Assembly: GCA_021464415.1 (NCBI GenBank)
Contig: CM038466.1
Coordinates: forward strand, 28,583,017 to 28,647,016
Source: Lonicera japonica
Taxonomy: Eukaryota; Streptophyta; Magnoliopsida; Dipsacales; Caprifoliaceae
Direction of reading: 5' to 3'
DNA length: 64,000 nucleotides
The position numbers and the translations under genes were made by a program. Within the stretch, counting starts at the first letter, position 1. Every line of letters begins with the position of its first letter. The notes below the pieces were generated by a model. That model did no database searches, had not been told where the DNA came from, and saw only the letters and a program-made list of their open reading frames with translations. Below, one piece after another: positions 1 through 11,263 of the stretch.

Positions 1-1081
1 CCAGATCAATGTGGGAGTGGGTCAACTCTCGATTCGGGTCTTCCGGGTCACTTAGCACTTTGAAGTGAACATGATCGTTACCATAAATGTCAAAAAAAAT
101 AAAAAAAAATTAAGGGGCAATTAAAAAAAAGGGCTTATTAGAGAAATATTTTCACACTAAAGTCAAGGAATATTTTTTTTTTTAAATAAAGGGCCTATTT
201 TTTATTTTATTGATAATATGACATGTGTCTTTTTCTTTTCATTATAAAATGACATCCCAACCCTTAAAATAAACTAAAAAATACCAATATGCATTAAAAT
301 ATGGACTGCAATATGAACTTTGCAGTCTATATTTCACTGCAATATGAACTTTGCACTCCATATTTCACTGCAATGTGAACTTTGCAGTTAATATTTTTAG
401 TGCAAAGTTCATATTGCAGTCCATATTTGACTGCAATATAAACTTTGCGGTTCATATTTGATTGTAATATGAACTTTGCAGTTCATATTTCACTGCAATA
501 TGAACTTTGCAGTCTATATTTTTTGTGCAAATTTCATAAAAATGGGTAATTTAGGTAATACATAACATGTTTTTATTAATTAAATGATATTTAAATTTAT
601 TCAAATACATTCATTTAAAATATAAAACAAAATAAGCCTCTTACACTAATTACCAATTAAAAATAGGCCCTTCATTCAAAAAAATATTATTCATTGGATT
701 TTTGGTAAAAATCAATGTATAATAAGCCCTTCTACCTAATTTCTAGAAAAATTAAAAATACTCTATTCAAAATTTAAATGTCCACTTTCTTAGGAAAACA
801 CTAATAAATCAGTATAAATAAAATAAATAGCATTAGAATTAGCACGGTTTAATTTGGGTAATTTTGTTTATATCTACAACTTCTTGCAATTAATTCGTAT
901 TGTTAAGTTAATCTGCATTATTTATTAAGTTAATCCGCAGATTGGGATAGGCTTAAAAAAAATTTACTTATTTTTTATAAATATTATGTTTCATAATAAT
1001 TAATGTTGAAATATCTACTAAACATCATTATTTAGTATTTATAGTTTCTAAGAGCTTTTATATTATTTTTGAGAAATATAG
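1..1081. other. AT-rich flank and intron-like DNA, no gene seen
   Basis: No open frame with recognisable similarity was found. The stretch is AT-rich with many short A and T runs. It should contain, or be preceded by, the upstream exons of the serine hydrolase gene that begins at 1082, but I could not find the exon carrying the catalytic serine here. The only structured part is the repeat cluster at about 295-535. Confidence 0.6.
295..535. repeat. Cluster of short direct and inverted repeats
   Basis: The motif CTGCAATATGAACTTTGCAG and close variants recur about every 33-40 bp. Most copies run in one direction, but the unit near 395-430 is inverted. The motif is itself a near-palindrome, so single strands could fold into several alternative hairpins. 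It may be a degenerate foldback element. No target duplication was identified. Confidence 0.6.
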
Positions 1082-4000
1082 GGAGCATTTTTATCAGCTG
1101 CTTTACCAGGAATGCAAGCACAGGTATATAGCCCGACACTCTCACAGTCTCATACCCTATGCAAAAATTAATTTAAAAATAAAATAAAATAGAGAATTGG
1201 GGCTAATTTATTTCATTTTATTTGGGGAAAATACATTAAATCCCCTATAGTTTGTTGGTTAATAAATCAACTCTTAAATTATTTTAAATGACGCTAAACT
1301 CTCCTGTAATGTTGCTGCCTTTGACTTTATCTCAACTCGGTTACAAATTGTCAGATTTTCAAACAGGAGGACCAACATAACATTACATAACTAAGTAAAT
1401 TGTCATAAATATCCCAATTCATCCATTCAAACACACAAATGCTAAAAATGACCCCCTTTTAATTAATATGTTTTCTTCTTTTAATCTCTCTTTCAAAATA
1501 TTTATTCTCATTTCTCTCTCATCCCTTTTTTCATTTTCTTGTCTCATCAACTTTGACTTTTATTCTCAGCATTTAAGGCATCCTCTCTATTTCTTGGAAA
1601 AATGTTTCTTTTCTAATTAATGGTGGGTTAAATGTAATTTATTAAAATAAGAAAGGAGTAATGTAGCCCCCTCTATTTGAAAATATGTGGGTTTATAACT
1701 AGGCAGGCTAAAGTAAAAGGCGGTAATAGTACAAAAAGGTTTAGTGTCATGTAAAATAATTTAGAAGACAATCCATTAACTCGACAAAGCACAAGAGAGT
1801 TTAATAGCATTTTCCATTTTTGGTCAAGCTTTTCAAAAATTAATGCAAACTATTTGATTGCAGGGAGTGGCTCTTACTAAAGTTGACAAAATTAAATTTG
1901 TCATAGTAATATCAGGAGGTAAATTTGGAGGGTTCAAATTTTCTGCTCCAAAGCTAGCTGAAAATGCATTTTCTTCCCCAATTCAATGCCCATCTCTCCA
2001 CATCATAGGTTGGTTTTGTTTTGTTTTGGGGTTTTTTTTTTAGTCTATATACGTCAGTCCTATATATTAAATACATTTATCCAGTTTTGTTATATCCACA
2101 AAATTACTAAGTTATTCTTCTCGCACCTAAAATTACTACAAAATAATGTTAATAAAAAATTTGAACTCATGACTTTAAGTATAAAAAACTCATTTAATTA
2201 CCACTAAATCAAATATAACTTTATCTTTTTAATGTGATGACTTCCAACTATCTTCTTAAACACGCACGACGTGCCCATAGAATAGTATATATAAAGCGGG
2301 AGTAAAAAGTTTGTAGGTCTATAAAATTACAAATATCTTTTATACTTCGAAATTTACAATGAAAATAATACTTAAGCAGTTACTTGAACCCATGACCTTA
2401 AACTTAAATAACACATGTTATTACTACTTCACTAAATTAATATCATTCGATATGTTCATTTTGTTTAAAAATTTTATACATAATATGTCCAAATTAGGTG
2501 GCTATATCTTTTTCTACTTAATTGGAGATATAAAAAGTATATATGGTTATTAACACGAGATTAACAGTCTAGTATTTATATATAATGTTTAGTAACAATT
2601 TTGGATGTATGGAATTTTTAGGATAGTTTATATAAATTTTGATTAATTTTGGAGTACTGATAGAGTATTAAAGTGAAGTGAAAATATATACATGCCTTGT
2701 TTAAATAGGTTAATGTTATGCAGGTGAGACAGATATTGCAAAGCCGTCTGCAATTGAACTCCTAGCAGCATTTGTGGACCCTTTTGTGATATTACACCAT
2801 GAAGGTCATGTTATCCCAAAATTAGGTAATTTGACAAAACCCTTTTCCTTCCTTTTAATTTAATTAAGGAATAGTTATGGAGTTTACAAAAAGTACAGAT
2901 GAATTAAGTAATATTAATGGTAATTGCTCAAAAAAAATAAAATTGGTGATTAGAATGTGGACAATGAACCTCACTTACTGGTTAATGCATACATATTATT
3001 TGAGTCACTTTCTTTTGGCGGCAATAATAACTTTATAGGACTTATTTGAAAACTCATAAGTGAAATATGTTTAGTTTTTTAAAGTTTATTTGAAATGTCA
3101 CTTTGCTTCTTGATGGTACCCTTAAAATTTCAATCCAATTGCAAAGTGGCCCCAAATTGGACGCCCTGCTATTTTCTTTGACAGAAAAGGCATGTGCCAT
3201 GCACGACGCAAACTCCTAAGGGGTAAAAAGGGGATTTTGGTTCTAAACAAACCCTAACAATCATGCTTTAATGGAGGGAATGAAGGACTTATAGGTTACG
3301 TACATTTGTTTTCTCTTTTTTGCTCCTAGGGATAGTGCCTTGTACATGACACATGTTTTTTATGTCAAAAGAATTAACAAAGCGTCCATTTGGGGTCACA
3401 TTGCACCTGGAATGAAAACTTAGGTGTCAAATTGATGAAATTGAAACAGCAAGGACTAAAGTGAGACTTCGAGTAAACTTTAAGGAAATAAAGTGTAATT
3501 CACTTAATACTCATAATACTTTGTTTTGGGTGGACATGTGTTATGTGTTCAATAGTTGGATTGAAATGGGTCCCAATGGTAATACTGTGATATACCTTCT
3601 CAAAGGTACAATGTTTTCGCCCCAATTTTCTGCAACATATTACACATTCAACATGTTCGTATGAATTAATGCTAAATGGGTAAATCTTGCTTCATAATTT
3701 TATCTCTCTTCTTAACATTGGAAATTTTAAAAATCAATTTAATTTTAAGAATTATTTACACAAAAAAAGTCACTATATACACATCTTAGGAGCGATCTAG
3801 AAACAAATTTATATATTAAATGAGGCTCTTTTAAATCATGTACACTATACACACATACACAAATTTGGACCCTTAAAAATTGTCCAATAATTAAGCTGAG
3901 GCTCAAGGTGGCTGACTAACTGCCTTGCTCACTTGCCCCTCGGGCCGACTCTATTTTTATCCTTTATGTAATTATTTTCCTTTTTCACCGAGACAAAATG

Positions 4001-4222
4001 AAACGCAACAATTTTTCTATTTTCTTTTATAAGTTTATGAATCAAACGGTGTGTTAATTTCTGGTTTTGGATAACAAAAGGCAAAAAAGTAAGATTTTTA
4101 GTTTCATTAATTGGTGTTAATTAATTTCAGATGAGGAAGGCCTGAAAGTTATGTTCCAATTCATTGAGAAGATTCAGTCACTTCTCCAGAAGCTCTTTAA
4201 GAAGATTCAATCAAATATGTAG
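1082..4222 (+). CDS. FSH1/OVCA2-type serine hydrolase, 3' exons (5' end missing)
   Basis: Four exons join in frame: 1082-1123, 1864-2008, 2724-2825 and 4131-4222 (stop TAG 4220-4222), all with GT/AG introns. The product begins GAFLSAALPGMQAQ, continues with a GVALTKV...FVIVISGGKF block, and then has a VDPFVILHHEGHVIP block with the expected catalytic histidine. It ends with a short helical, lysine-rich tail. This order is that of the plant FSH family of alpha/beta serine hydrolases, related to yeast FSH1 and human OVCA2, which are probably esterases. The exon with the nucleophilic serine (GFSQG) should lie upstream and was not found in 1-1081, so the gene is either cut by the window edge, has a long intron, or is broken. 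No stop lies inside the four exons. Intron 1 carries a foldback element (1224-1815). Confidence 0.75.
1224..1815. mobile_element. Foldback (MITE-like) element in an intron
   Basis: The first ~100 bp (from GGGGAAAATACATTAAAT) match, imperfectly, the reverse complement of the last ~100 bp (ending TAATAGCATTTTCC). Both arms share a TCTAAATTATTTTACATGAC-like block and an ACTAAAC block. The element lies wholly inside the first visible intron of the serine hydrolase gene. A clean target duplication was not seen, so the superfamily is unassigned. Confidence 0.55.
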
Positions 4223-4804
4223 AGAGAAGGGGGAAGATTTATCTAATACTTCTCCACAACATCTAATGATATGTTGATGCTATATATATCACAATCAGAA
4301 ATATGGATTTACTTATTATATCACTAAGTTTCTTATCACATTCATAAACCATACCGGTAATCTCATATTTAATATGATGTTTGCCTTCTATTTTTTATCT
4401 TATTGGAGCAATATCTATTTGTATAAAAAATTTATACAATTTATTAATACGCTCAGGGGCAAGGTAGTCCAGCTTGATTTTTAAAATGTGTTTATTTCTC
4501 ACTAGTATTTTTTCCTAAAATAAACAAATTTCATTAAAATAGGCTTTTGCACACCTTATTTTATGCATAAAATTGTACTTTCGCCATCCCATTGTAGATT
4601 ATCATTAACTTCATGACTATAGTAATACTTAACGCTTTAAATGACATTTTGTGATTTTTTTTATATATAATTTTGACAATTTAGAGTCATTTTCTTGAAA
4701 CATTAAAGTGTCAAAATGCATTTAATTATATTATATTAATCATTAAGTCCTGCTTCCGCCATTTAGTATATTTTCTAAGAAGAATGATAATATGCATCTA
4801 AAGG
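4223..4804. other. Hydrolase gene 3' flank
   Basis: This AT-rich DNA follows the hydrolase stop codon and probably includes its 3' UTR. No further gene, RNA or clear repeat was recognised before the MITE that starts at 4805. Confidence 0.5.
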
Positions 4805-5116
4805 GAGTTATTTACTTAAATAGACCACTTTTTAAACTTATTTACCAAATTAAACCACTTTTCAACTTATTTACCAAAATAGCACACTTTTTAAAATAGT
4901 GATTTTGAATCACTATTTCAATGAAAAGATAGTTATTTTGAATCACTATTTTAAGTTGAATTTGGAAAAATAGTGATTCGAAATCACTATTTTTAAGGAA
5001 AAATAGTGATTCGAAATCATTATTTTAAAAAGTGTGCTAGTTTGGTAAATAAGTTGAAAAGTGGTTTAATTTGATAAATAAGTTGAAAAAGTGGTCTATT
5101 TAGGTAAAAAAAACTC
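4805..5116. mobile_element. Mutator-like MITE with 9-bp target duplication
   Basis: This 312-bp element has long terminal inverted repeats of roughly 120 bp. Both ends read inward from GAGTT, then a T/A-rich step, then AAATAGACCACTTTTT, ACTTATTTA and GCACACTTTTTAAAATA. The flanks are a perfect 9-bp direct repeat, ATCTAAAGG, at 4796-4804 and 5117-5125. A 9-bp duplication with long TIRs is the signature of Mutator-like elements. There is no coding capacity, so it is a non-autonomous MITE. The centre repeats a GTGATTCGAAATCACTA palindrome. Confidence 0.85.
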
Positions 5117-5125
5117 ATCTAAAGG

Positions 5126-5723
5126 TACATTACATTAATTAAATATAGCTAGTACGTATTAAGATTAAATACGTGTGTCATCAATCAATCATTACTTTTT
5201 CTCTTCAAGTGGAGATGCGTGGTTTGGACTATAACTCATTTTTTGCACTACATAGCATTTTTCAAATAAATTGCATATTAATTAATGTTGTTGTGTAAAA
5301 CTAAATTAATATTATAGCGGAAGAGTATGGTCTTACCTCCACCCATTATTGTCCAAGTTGAAATCTAAACCACCGGTTTCTGTCTTTGCTTCAAACATAC
5401 AGCAAAATAACACTCAATAGTTTTATATATATACACAACATTATAACCAAGCCCACGGGTTTACATAAAACTATTGAGCGTATTATTTAACACCTTTTTT
5501 TTTGATGCAAACCGGCCGGTTTATATATTGTACACTAAAAGGTAATACAATTGATTTCCACTTTGTAGATTTGTCGATCAAACATTTACATAATGCATTT
5601 ATATGAAAAACTCTTTATGTTGAAACTAATTTACACCGAATCATATTTTCAATGAATCAAATACAGTAATATATATTATTTTGATTTAGTTGAAACCTTT
5701 TTTTCATTTTTTATTTTCTTGAG
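5126..5723. other. Intergenic DNA between the two hydrolase copies
   Basis: This is AT-rich sequence with no recognised exon. The 5' exons of the second hydrolase copy were looked for here and not found. Confidence 0.45.
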
Positions 5724-6526
5724 AATTTCACTGAGTACAACATTCGTACGTTTGATAAGTGCATTGCTTATATTGAAAATTGCATGGTAAAGCCTGGACC
5801 TTTTGATGGTTTTTCTCAGGTATTTTTTTTAAAAAAAAAATTATGTTAAAAAATGTCTAACTTTATTCTCTTTAATTTGTCAAAAGCTTTTCGCATGTAT
5901 ATATATATTTATCAGATCGTTGTAACTTGAAATAAGTGCGAAATTGCACCTTAAAATAGGAACTATCTTCTTATATCTGCACACATTAATACTTTATTAA
6001 ACCATTAAACATTTTTAACTTTTGAATATATTTCTTTAGCTTTTGAAATTCTTTTTCTTTTTATATATTACACTGTTCCAACAGTTCAAGGGCAGTCGAC
6101 GGCACTGAAAATCCTAATTAGACCCAAACATTGTCAAATAAAACTACAGAAATATCAAATATTTTCTCTCCATAAAATACGCACCAATGCGCGTGCACGT
6201 TCACATGCCAATAATTTTCTTTCCTGCACAATACTTGTTCTTGACTATTTTTATTTTTTAATTTACGTTACTCTATTTTATCCTGGTACGTAAGCACATG
6301 TATAACTTCTTCTTTTTTCATCTACATTTGAAATTTGAATCTAGAGTTTAGAAATTAATGAATATTATTTGATTGCAAGGGGTGGCTCTCACTAAAGTTG
6401 ACAAAAAAAAATTGTAATATTAATATTAGGAGCTAAGTTTGAAGGATCAAAATATATATATAGCTCCAAAATTGGCAGAAAATGCATTTTCTGCTTCCAT
6501 TGAATATCCATCTCTCCACGTCGCAG
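5724..6526 (+). pseudogene. Second, broken FSH-type serine hydrolase copy
   Basis: Two exon remnants are visible. The first, about 5724-5819, encodes FTEYNIRTFDKCIAYIEN followed by a GPFDGFSQ end with the nucleophile region, and is followed by GT. The second, about 6380-6526, begins with GVALTKVD as in the first copy and then loses frame at an A-run; a stop follows almost at once, while the later SAPKLAENAF-like part is still recognisable in another frame. The GAFLSAALPG exon expected between them was not found, nor were the HHEGH and C-terminal exons downstream. It lies about 1.5 kb after the first copy on the same strand, so tandem duplication followed by decay is the simplest reading. Confidence 0.7.
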
Positions 6527-6600
6527 GTATTTGTTGCAATCAAATAGAAGCTGGATTAGCCTATTATTTGTTGCAATCAAATAGAAGCTGGCTAATATCC
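6527..6600. repeat. Short local tandem duplication
   Basis: The string TTGTTGCAATCAAATAGAAG occurs twice, about 37 bp apart, just after the splice-donor-like end of the last pseudogene exon. Confidence 0.7.
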
Positions 6601-6714
6601 GAAAAGAGAAAGGAAAAATGCGAAGAGGGGTGAAGGCCGGTTGGACCAACGTTTTTATTATACAAATTGCCAAATAAAATCCCTTTCATTCGCATATTTA
6701 TATTACGGCAAAAT

Positions 6715-7190
6715 CACTGATTTGTGACTGCCAAAAAGTCACAAATGACTATCACAAAAACAACGGTCATATGATATTTTGTGACTGTCAAAAAGAGTTA
6801 TAGTACAGTCATAATTTTTTTTTTATATGACTTTCTGAGCCCACTTTTCATGGCAGTCACTAAGACGATTTGTAACTTTTTCCCAGCAATTACAAATTGT
6901 GTACTTGTACGAAGTCACATTATTTTTTGCTTTGTGATTGTTAATAACAGTCAATAATTGTTTACATGCATTGTGACTGCCATTGGCAGTCGCAAATTTT
7001 ATATTTGTGACTGTCAGAGCAATCATGCATAAAATTGCGACTGACTATCAGAGCAGTAACAAAATTTGCCAAATGTGACTGCAACAAGTGACTGTTTGTG
7101 GGACAGTCATAAATTTGAGATATGTGGATGCTATGGGCGGTCAGAAGTTAGTCACAAAACTTGCAATTGTTTGTGATGGTCAAAAATGTA
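6715..7190. repeat. GTGACTG-rich repeat block, possible CACTA transposon end
   Basis: The block starts CACTGATTTGTGACTGCCAA and then carries many copies of GTGACTG/CAGTCAC in both directions. Short subterminal repeats arranged like this are typical of CACTA-type transposon ends. The matching opposite terminus and a 3-bp target duplication were not found, so it may be a truncated end. Confidence 0.4.
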
Positions 7191-7808
7191 GAAACAATTT
7201 AAAAAAATATTGAAAAACCAAATTTATTTTAACTGCAATCCAATCAATTTTTACAATGTATTGACACTACAATCCCAATCAATATTCACAATGCAATCCA
7301 ATATCAATATTCATGATACACATCTCGATTTTACACAAACACACTAATTCAATCAATATTCTCTTTAAACACAAACTAACTTGTAGAAGCTAGCTACTAC
7401 TTTAAAATTCTTTACCCCAAGAATGGAGGAGATGTGCAAGTGTAATTCTTCCAAATTCCTGATCCTCCTGGGGACAATGCATGATCAAATCTCTAGATTC
7501 CAAATTCCAGTTTTCTGATGTTGTACAAATGTAATTCTTCCAAACTTGAAAATTTCATGCCAAAAAAAGATGATCAATTCAGAAAATATAGTATGTTTTA
7601 AGGTGTATTTGCTTGAATCTATATTTGAAAAATTAGTCTTTGTTTAAGGGAGCAAGTCTTCTTCCTTTTACTAGTATGAACGGAATTTGAACCACGACCT
7701 ATCATGTGAAAAATCTGTCATCGCACACAATGAATTAGCCAAAAAAAAAACTAGTTTGATGGTACGAAATTACCAGCACAAGTGATTAGCTAAAATATAC
7801 CAAGTAAG
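7191..7808. other. No gene seen
   Basis: This is AT-rich intergenic DNA with a few short direct repeats (CCAATCAATATTCACAATGC-like near 7240-7310 and GTAATTCTTCCAAA near 7443 and 7531). Nothing coding was recognised. Confidence 0.5.
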
Positions 7809-8410
7809 TGTTGAGAGCAAACTAGTACGCTACTAGTTTCAAGTAGGATCTTGGGATATAAATGACAAAAGAAAATTGTACAATAAAATTATTTGGCACA
7901 ACAATACACTAATCTCACAACATAAAGAATTACGTGGTATCGGCAAATTGCCACTAGTCCACGAAGCACACCAAATTCACTATATCAAAAAAAAAGAGTG
8001 GTTTACAAGACTGGTCAGCAGACCTATACACACACTGTGTATCTCTCAATACTCAAAAATAGACACTGCAATTTTTTTCACTTAGAAAAATTACTTCTAT
8101 TTTTCTCACTCTTATTTTTGGCTCTCTGCTTTCTCTCTAATTTTGCTCTCTACAAAATCCTCTTATACACTGTATAATATTTATGCACCAGACTCAATTG
8201 CGTCTCTTAAGTGCCCTCGTGCATGTATATATATAGGAGCTCATCTACCTAAAGTATTAACAAAAAAAGCCACCGCCTTTGAACAACCGCCTAAATTGAT
8301 TTGAGAATTGATCAAACAAGGGGGCTTTCAATATTTGCTTTCAACTTTCAAAAAATCCATCATTATGTTTGCTCATTTTTGAACCCCTTTTTTTCATTCA
8401 TTTTCTAACA
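7809..8410 (-). mobile_element. 3' LTR of a Ty1/copia element (minus sense)
   Basis: Read on the minus strand, the LTR begins TGTTAGAAAATG at 8410, directly after a purine-rich tract, and is proposed to end ...CTCTCAACA at 7809. This gives matching TGTT/AACA termini. The inner boundary (8410) is well supported by the tract and the adjacent RNase H end. The outer boundary is chosen only from the terminal dinucleotides and the inverted match, because the partner LTR is not in the window. Confidence 0.55.
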
Positions 8411-8430
8411 ATCTCCCACTTGGAAGAAAA
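8411..8430 (-). other. Polypurine tract of the copia element
   Basis: On the minus strand the sequence AAGTGGGAGAT immediately precedes the LTR start TGTTAG. This is the usual plus-strand primer position and a very common form in plant copia elements. Confidence 0.7.
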
Positions 8431-8486
8431 ATAATATAACTAACTATGTCAATGATTAGTGTGTAATGGTGCACTCATCTTTGTCT

Positions 8487-9004
8487 TTAGTCTTGAAGAC
8501 TTACTGAAGTTGCGCACAACTCTAGTTTATCTTTGGTCACTGCCTTGGTTAACATGTCGGCTGGATTTTTACTGCCTTGAATCTTTTGAAGTGTCAATAC
8601 CCCATCATCTAGAAGTGATCTGACTAAGTGATACCAAAGTCCTATGTGCTTAGTCTTCGAATGAAATGCCGAATTCTTTGCTAGATGTATAGCACTTTAA
8701 CTGTCACAGTGAAAGGCATTCTTCGTCTTTCTGAAACCCAATTCTGCTAACAAACTCTTTAACCAAATCATTTCTTTGCTTGCCTCAGTCATGGCTATGT
8801 ACTCTGCTTCTGTAGTGGATAAGCCAACTATCTTCTGTAGTTGTGAGGCCCAACTGACTATAGTAGCACCTACTATAAAGACATAACCAGTAGTGCTTCT
8901 TATGTGATTTATCTAAGCAACAAAATCTGAATCTACAAATCCTTGGAGTCTTAGTTCGCCTTTGGTGAAACATAAGCATTTGTTGGTGGTACGTTGTAGA
9001 TATC
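8487..9004 (-). pseudogene. Ty1/copia RNase H fragment
   Basis: Minus-strand translation gives the C-terminal RNase H region of a copia polyprotein: a KGELRLQGFVDSDF block, then RSTTGYVF, the diagnostic [13 protein letters not shown] motif, [10 protein letters not shown], and a terminal KNPADMLTKAV block ending at TAA (8487-8489). At least two in-frame stops are visible, one near FVA-INH and one in the DS-SAIHLAK motif, so it is dead. The 5' side is cut at 9004/9005 by the LTR of element A; the rest of this copia element is not in the window. Confidence 0.85.
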
Positions 9005-10300
9005 TGTGAGAATCCGCAAATGCGACCCCCGGGTCTCAATCCCGTTCTTGGGCGTCTGAAGCGTCGGAGAGGATTCCGTCGTTCCATTTGCTTCTATTGG
9101 TTCGATAATTCATATCATGTGTCCCTATGTTCTATTTTTAGATGCAAGAGGGTTCGTTCAGAGTCACCGGTACGTTTTACGAGAAAAACGGGGAAAAGGA
9201 TATAAACCTTTGTGTTCCGAGATCCAATGTTTTGTTTTTGGAAGATGTAGATACAAGTGACAAAAGTTGTTTTATTTTGAGAGAGAGAGTTTCCCGTATT
9301 ATTTCTCGGATAATGACTGTCTTTCTCGGGTTCTGACTTATTTTGGAGAAAGCTTAAATCTTGTATCGGGACTAATTTAATATGGAATTAGAACTCTTGA
9401 GGGGAGTTTTATCAGACACGTCGCAATCTAAAAAGACAGGATATGTTGATTTTAATTCCTAGATAAGTTTTATCAATTCGGGTTTTGAAAACAGGATTTT
9501 GTCCGGACGATAATGTACTTATTCTTGTGATTTTGCAAATGGTTTTATCAGGGTCTTTTATTTTGAAAACAGTAGACTACTTTGTAACTTGGCAATAAGT
9601 TTATTCAAATAAAACGTGGACAAAACAACAGGAGTAAAACAAATACACAGATATACAATTTAAATACTAGAAGAGACTTTCTTTACCTTCCCGACGAGAA
9701 TAATAATAAGAAAGAAAATATAATGCGGCAGAGAGATCTCCGGCGATAATGATCTTTTTCTTCTTCAGATATTTCCGAGAATTCAATTTCAGAAACGGGA
9801 CACGTCGAGTGTCGAGAATAAATTCGATAATTCTTCAGAAATAAGACGATAATCGAGAGTACTCGAGGAAAGACCCAAAAATCAAATATAAGCCAATAAT
9901 TCTTCAATCCCAAGTTGCTGTCTTTGAACTCTTGGGGGTGTTGGCCTATTTATAGTGCTCGGGAGGGATTGTCGCGCGACACTAAAGAGAAAGTGTCGCG
10001 CGACAATGTGTACAATGTCGCACGACAAACGGCTGAAGTGATGTCTCTGACAGACTGATGTGTCAGAGAGTGGATGGTCTGGGTCAGAGGGGTTTGTCGC
10101 GTGACATAGAGGAGATTGTCGCGCGACATAGCAGTGATTGTCGGGCGACACACTGATATGTCGTGCGACAATCCTACTTAAAAACAGGTTTGTTGGCCAA
10201 TAAACCCTTTCGGGTGCTCGGGTGGGTCCCGAACTCCAAAAACAGTACTTCTCGAAGGTCGTTAGGGTTCTTGCGGGGGTCACGGATCGGGGTGTCTACA
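9005..10300 (-). repeat. 3' LTR of element A
   Basis: On the minus strand it starts TGTAGACACCCCGATCC at 10300 and ends GGATTCTCACA at 9005. It is 1296 bp, against about 1553-1560 bp for the LTRs of B and C. The difference is mainly one internal deletion near 9190-9200, between two GAAAAACGGG-like sequences that flank the missing block in C. The TATA box is at 9947-9954, read on the minus strand, with seven TGTCGCGCGACA-type palindromes upstream. Confidence 0.9.
9947..10170 (-). promoter_or_regulatory. LTR A promoter: TATA box plus seven palindromes
   Basis: TATAAATA lies at 9947-9954 on the minus strand. Upstream of it are TGTCGCGCGACA or one-base variants at 9970-9981, 9994-10005, 10016-10027, 10095-10106, 10117-10128, 10139-10150 and 10159-10170. 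The gap between TATA and the nearest palindrome is 15 bp. Between the third and fourth sites an 8-bp hairpin (CTCTGACA at 10045-10052, TGTCAGAG at 10061-10068) is also present. Confidence 0.75.
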
Positions 10301-10510
10301 GACCCTCTCGACTCAAGTTTCTTGCTTGTAAGGAATTGAGGCGACTGAAAGAGACCGTGATCCATGGCTCTCGCAAGAACTCTAAGGAAGTGTGGGTATG
10401 CAAAAAAGTGTTTGTGAGTGCCTCCGGAGAGGGCTTTGTGTTTGGTTTTGCCTCCGTAGAGGGCTTGTGTTACGTCCTTGCCTCTTTCGGTGACTTTCAT
10501 TTGCTCCACT

Positions 10511-11263
10511 TGCCTCAGATGGGAGGACTACCACTGCTACACTTGCCTCAGGTGGGAGGACTACCTTTGCTACACTGTGCCTCTCTGGGAGGGCTTTGAT
10601 CTTCTCGCCTCAAGTGGGAGGACTACCATTGCTACACTGTGCCTCTCTGGGAGGGCTTTGCTCTTCTCGCCTCAAGTGGGAGGACTACCATTGCTACACT
10701 GTGCCTCTCTAGGAGGGCTTTGCTCTTCTCGCCTCAAGTGGGAGGACTACCATTGCTACACTGTGCCTCTCTAGGAGGGCTTTGCTCTTCTCGCCTCATG
10801 TGGGAGGACTACCATTGCTACACTGTGCCTCTCTGGGAGGGCTTTGCTCTTTTCGCCTCATGTGAGAGGACTATCATTGCTACACTTTGCCTCTCTGGGA
10901 GGGCTTTGCTCTTCTCGCCTCATGTGGGAGGACTACCATTGCTACACTGTGCCTCTCTGGGAGGGCTTTGTTCTTCTTGCCTCATGTGGGAGGACTAACA
11001 TTGCTACACTATGCTTCTCTGGGAGGGCTTTGCTTTTCTCGCCTCATGTGGGAGGACTACCATTGCTACACTGTGCCTCTCTGCGAGGGCTTTGCTCTTC
11101 TTGCCTCATGTGGGAGGACTACCATTGCTACAATGTGCCTCTCTGGGAGAGCTTTGCTCTTCTCGCCTCATGTTGGAGGACTACCATTGCTACACTATGC
11201 CTCTCTGGGAGGACTTTTGATCTGTAAGAAGAAAGAAAATTGCCTCTGGGAGGGCTTTTCGTG
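10511..11263 (+). repeat. 62-bp tandem repeat next to the 3' LTR (element A)
   Basis: About eleven copies of a 62-bp unit containing GCCTCTCTGGGAGGGCTTTG, CTCTTCTCGCCTCA and GTGGGAGGACTACC. Because 62 is not a multiple of 3 and the unit has no stop in any frame of this strand, long open frames appear in all three frames as a 62-residue super-repeat. That is a property of the period, not evidence of a gene. Shorter GCCTCCGGAGAGGGCTT-like repeats flank it (about 10420-10475 and 11262-11330). Confidence 0.9.

Noticed and set aside
6823..7026. Small frames in the GTGACTG-rich block
   Set aside because: Low-complexity repeats with no recognisable protein.
8785..9205. Frames of 61-100 codons crossing 9005
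   Set aside because: They cross the junction between copia RNase H and LTR A, in the wrong frame for RNase H.
9882..10509. Minus-strand frames of 111-133 codons in LTR A
   Set aside because: They lie across the palindrome cluster and the LTR border, and the equivalent frames in LTRs B and C differ in length and sequence.
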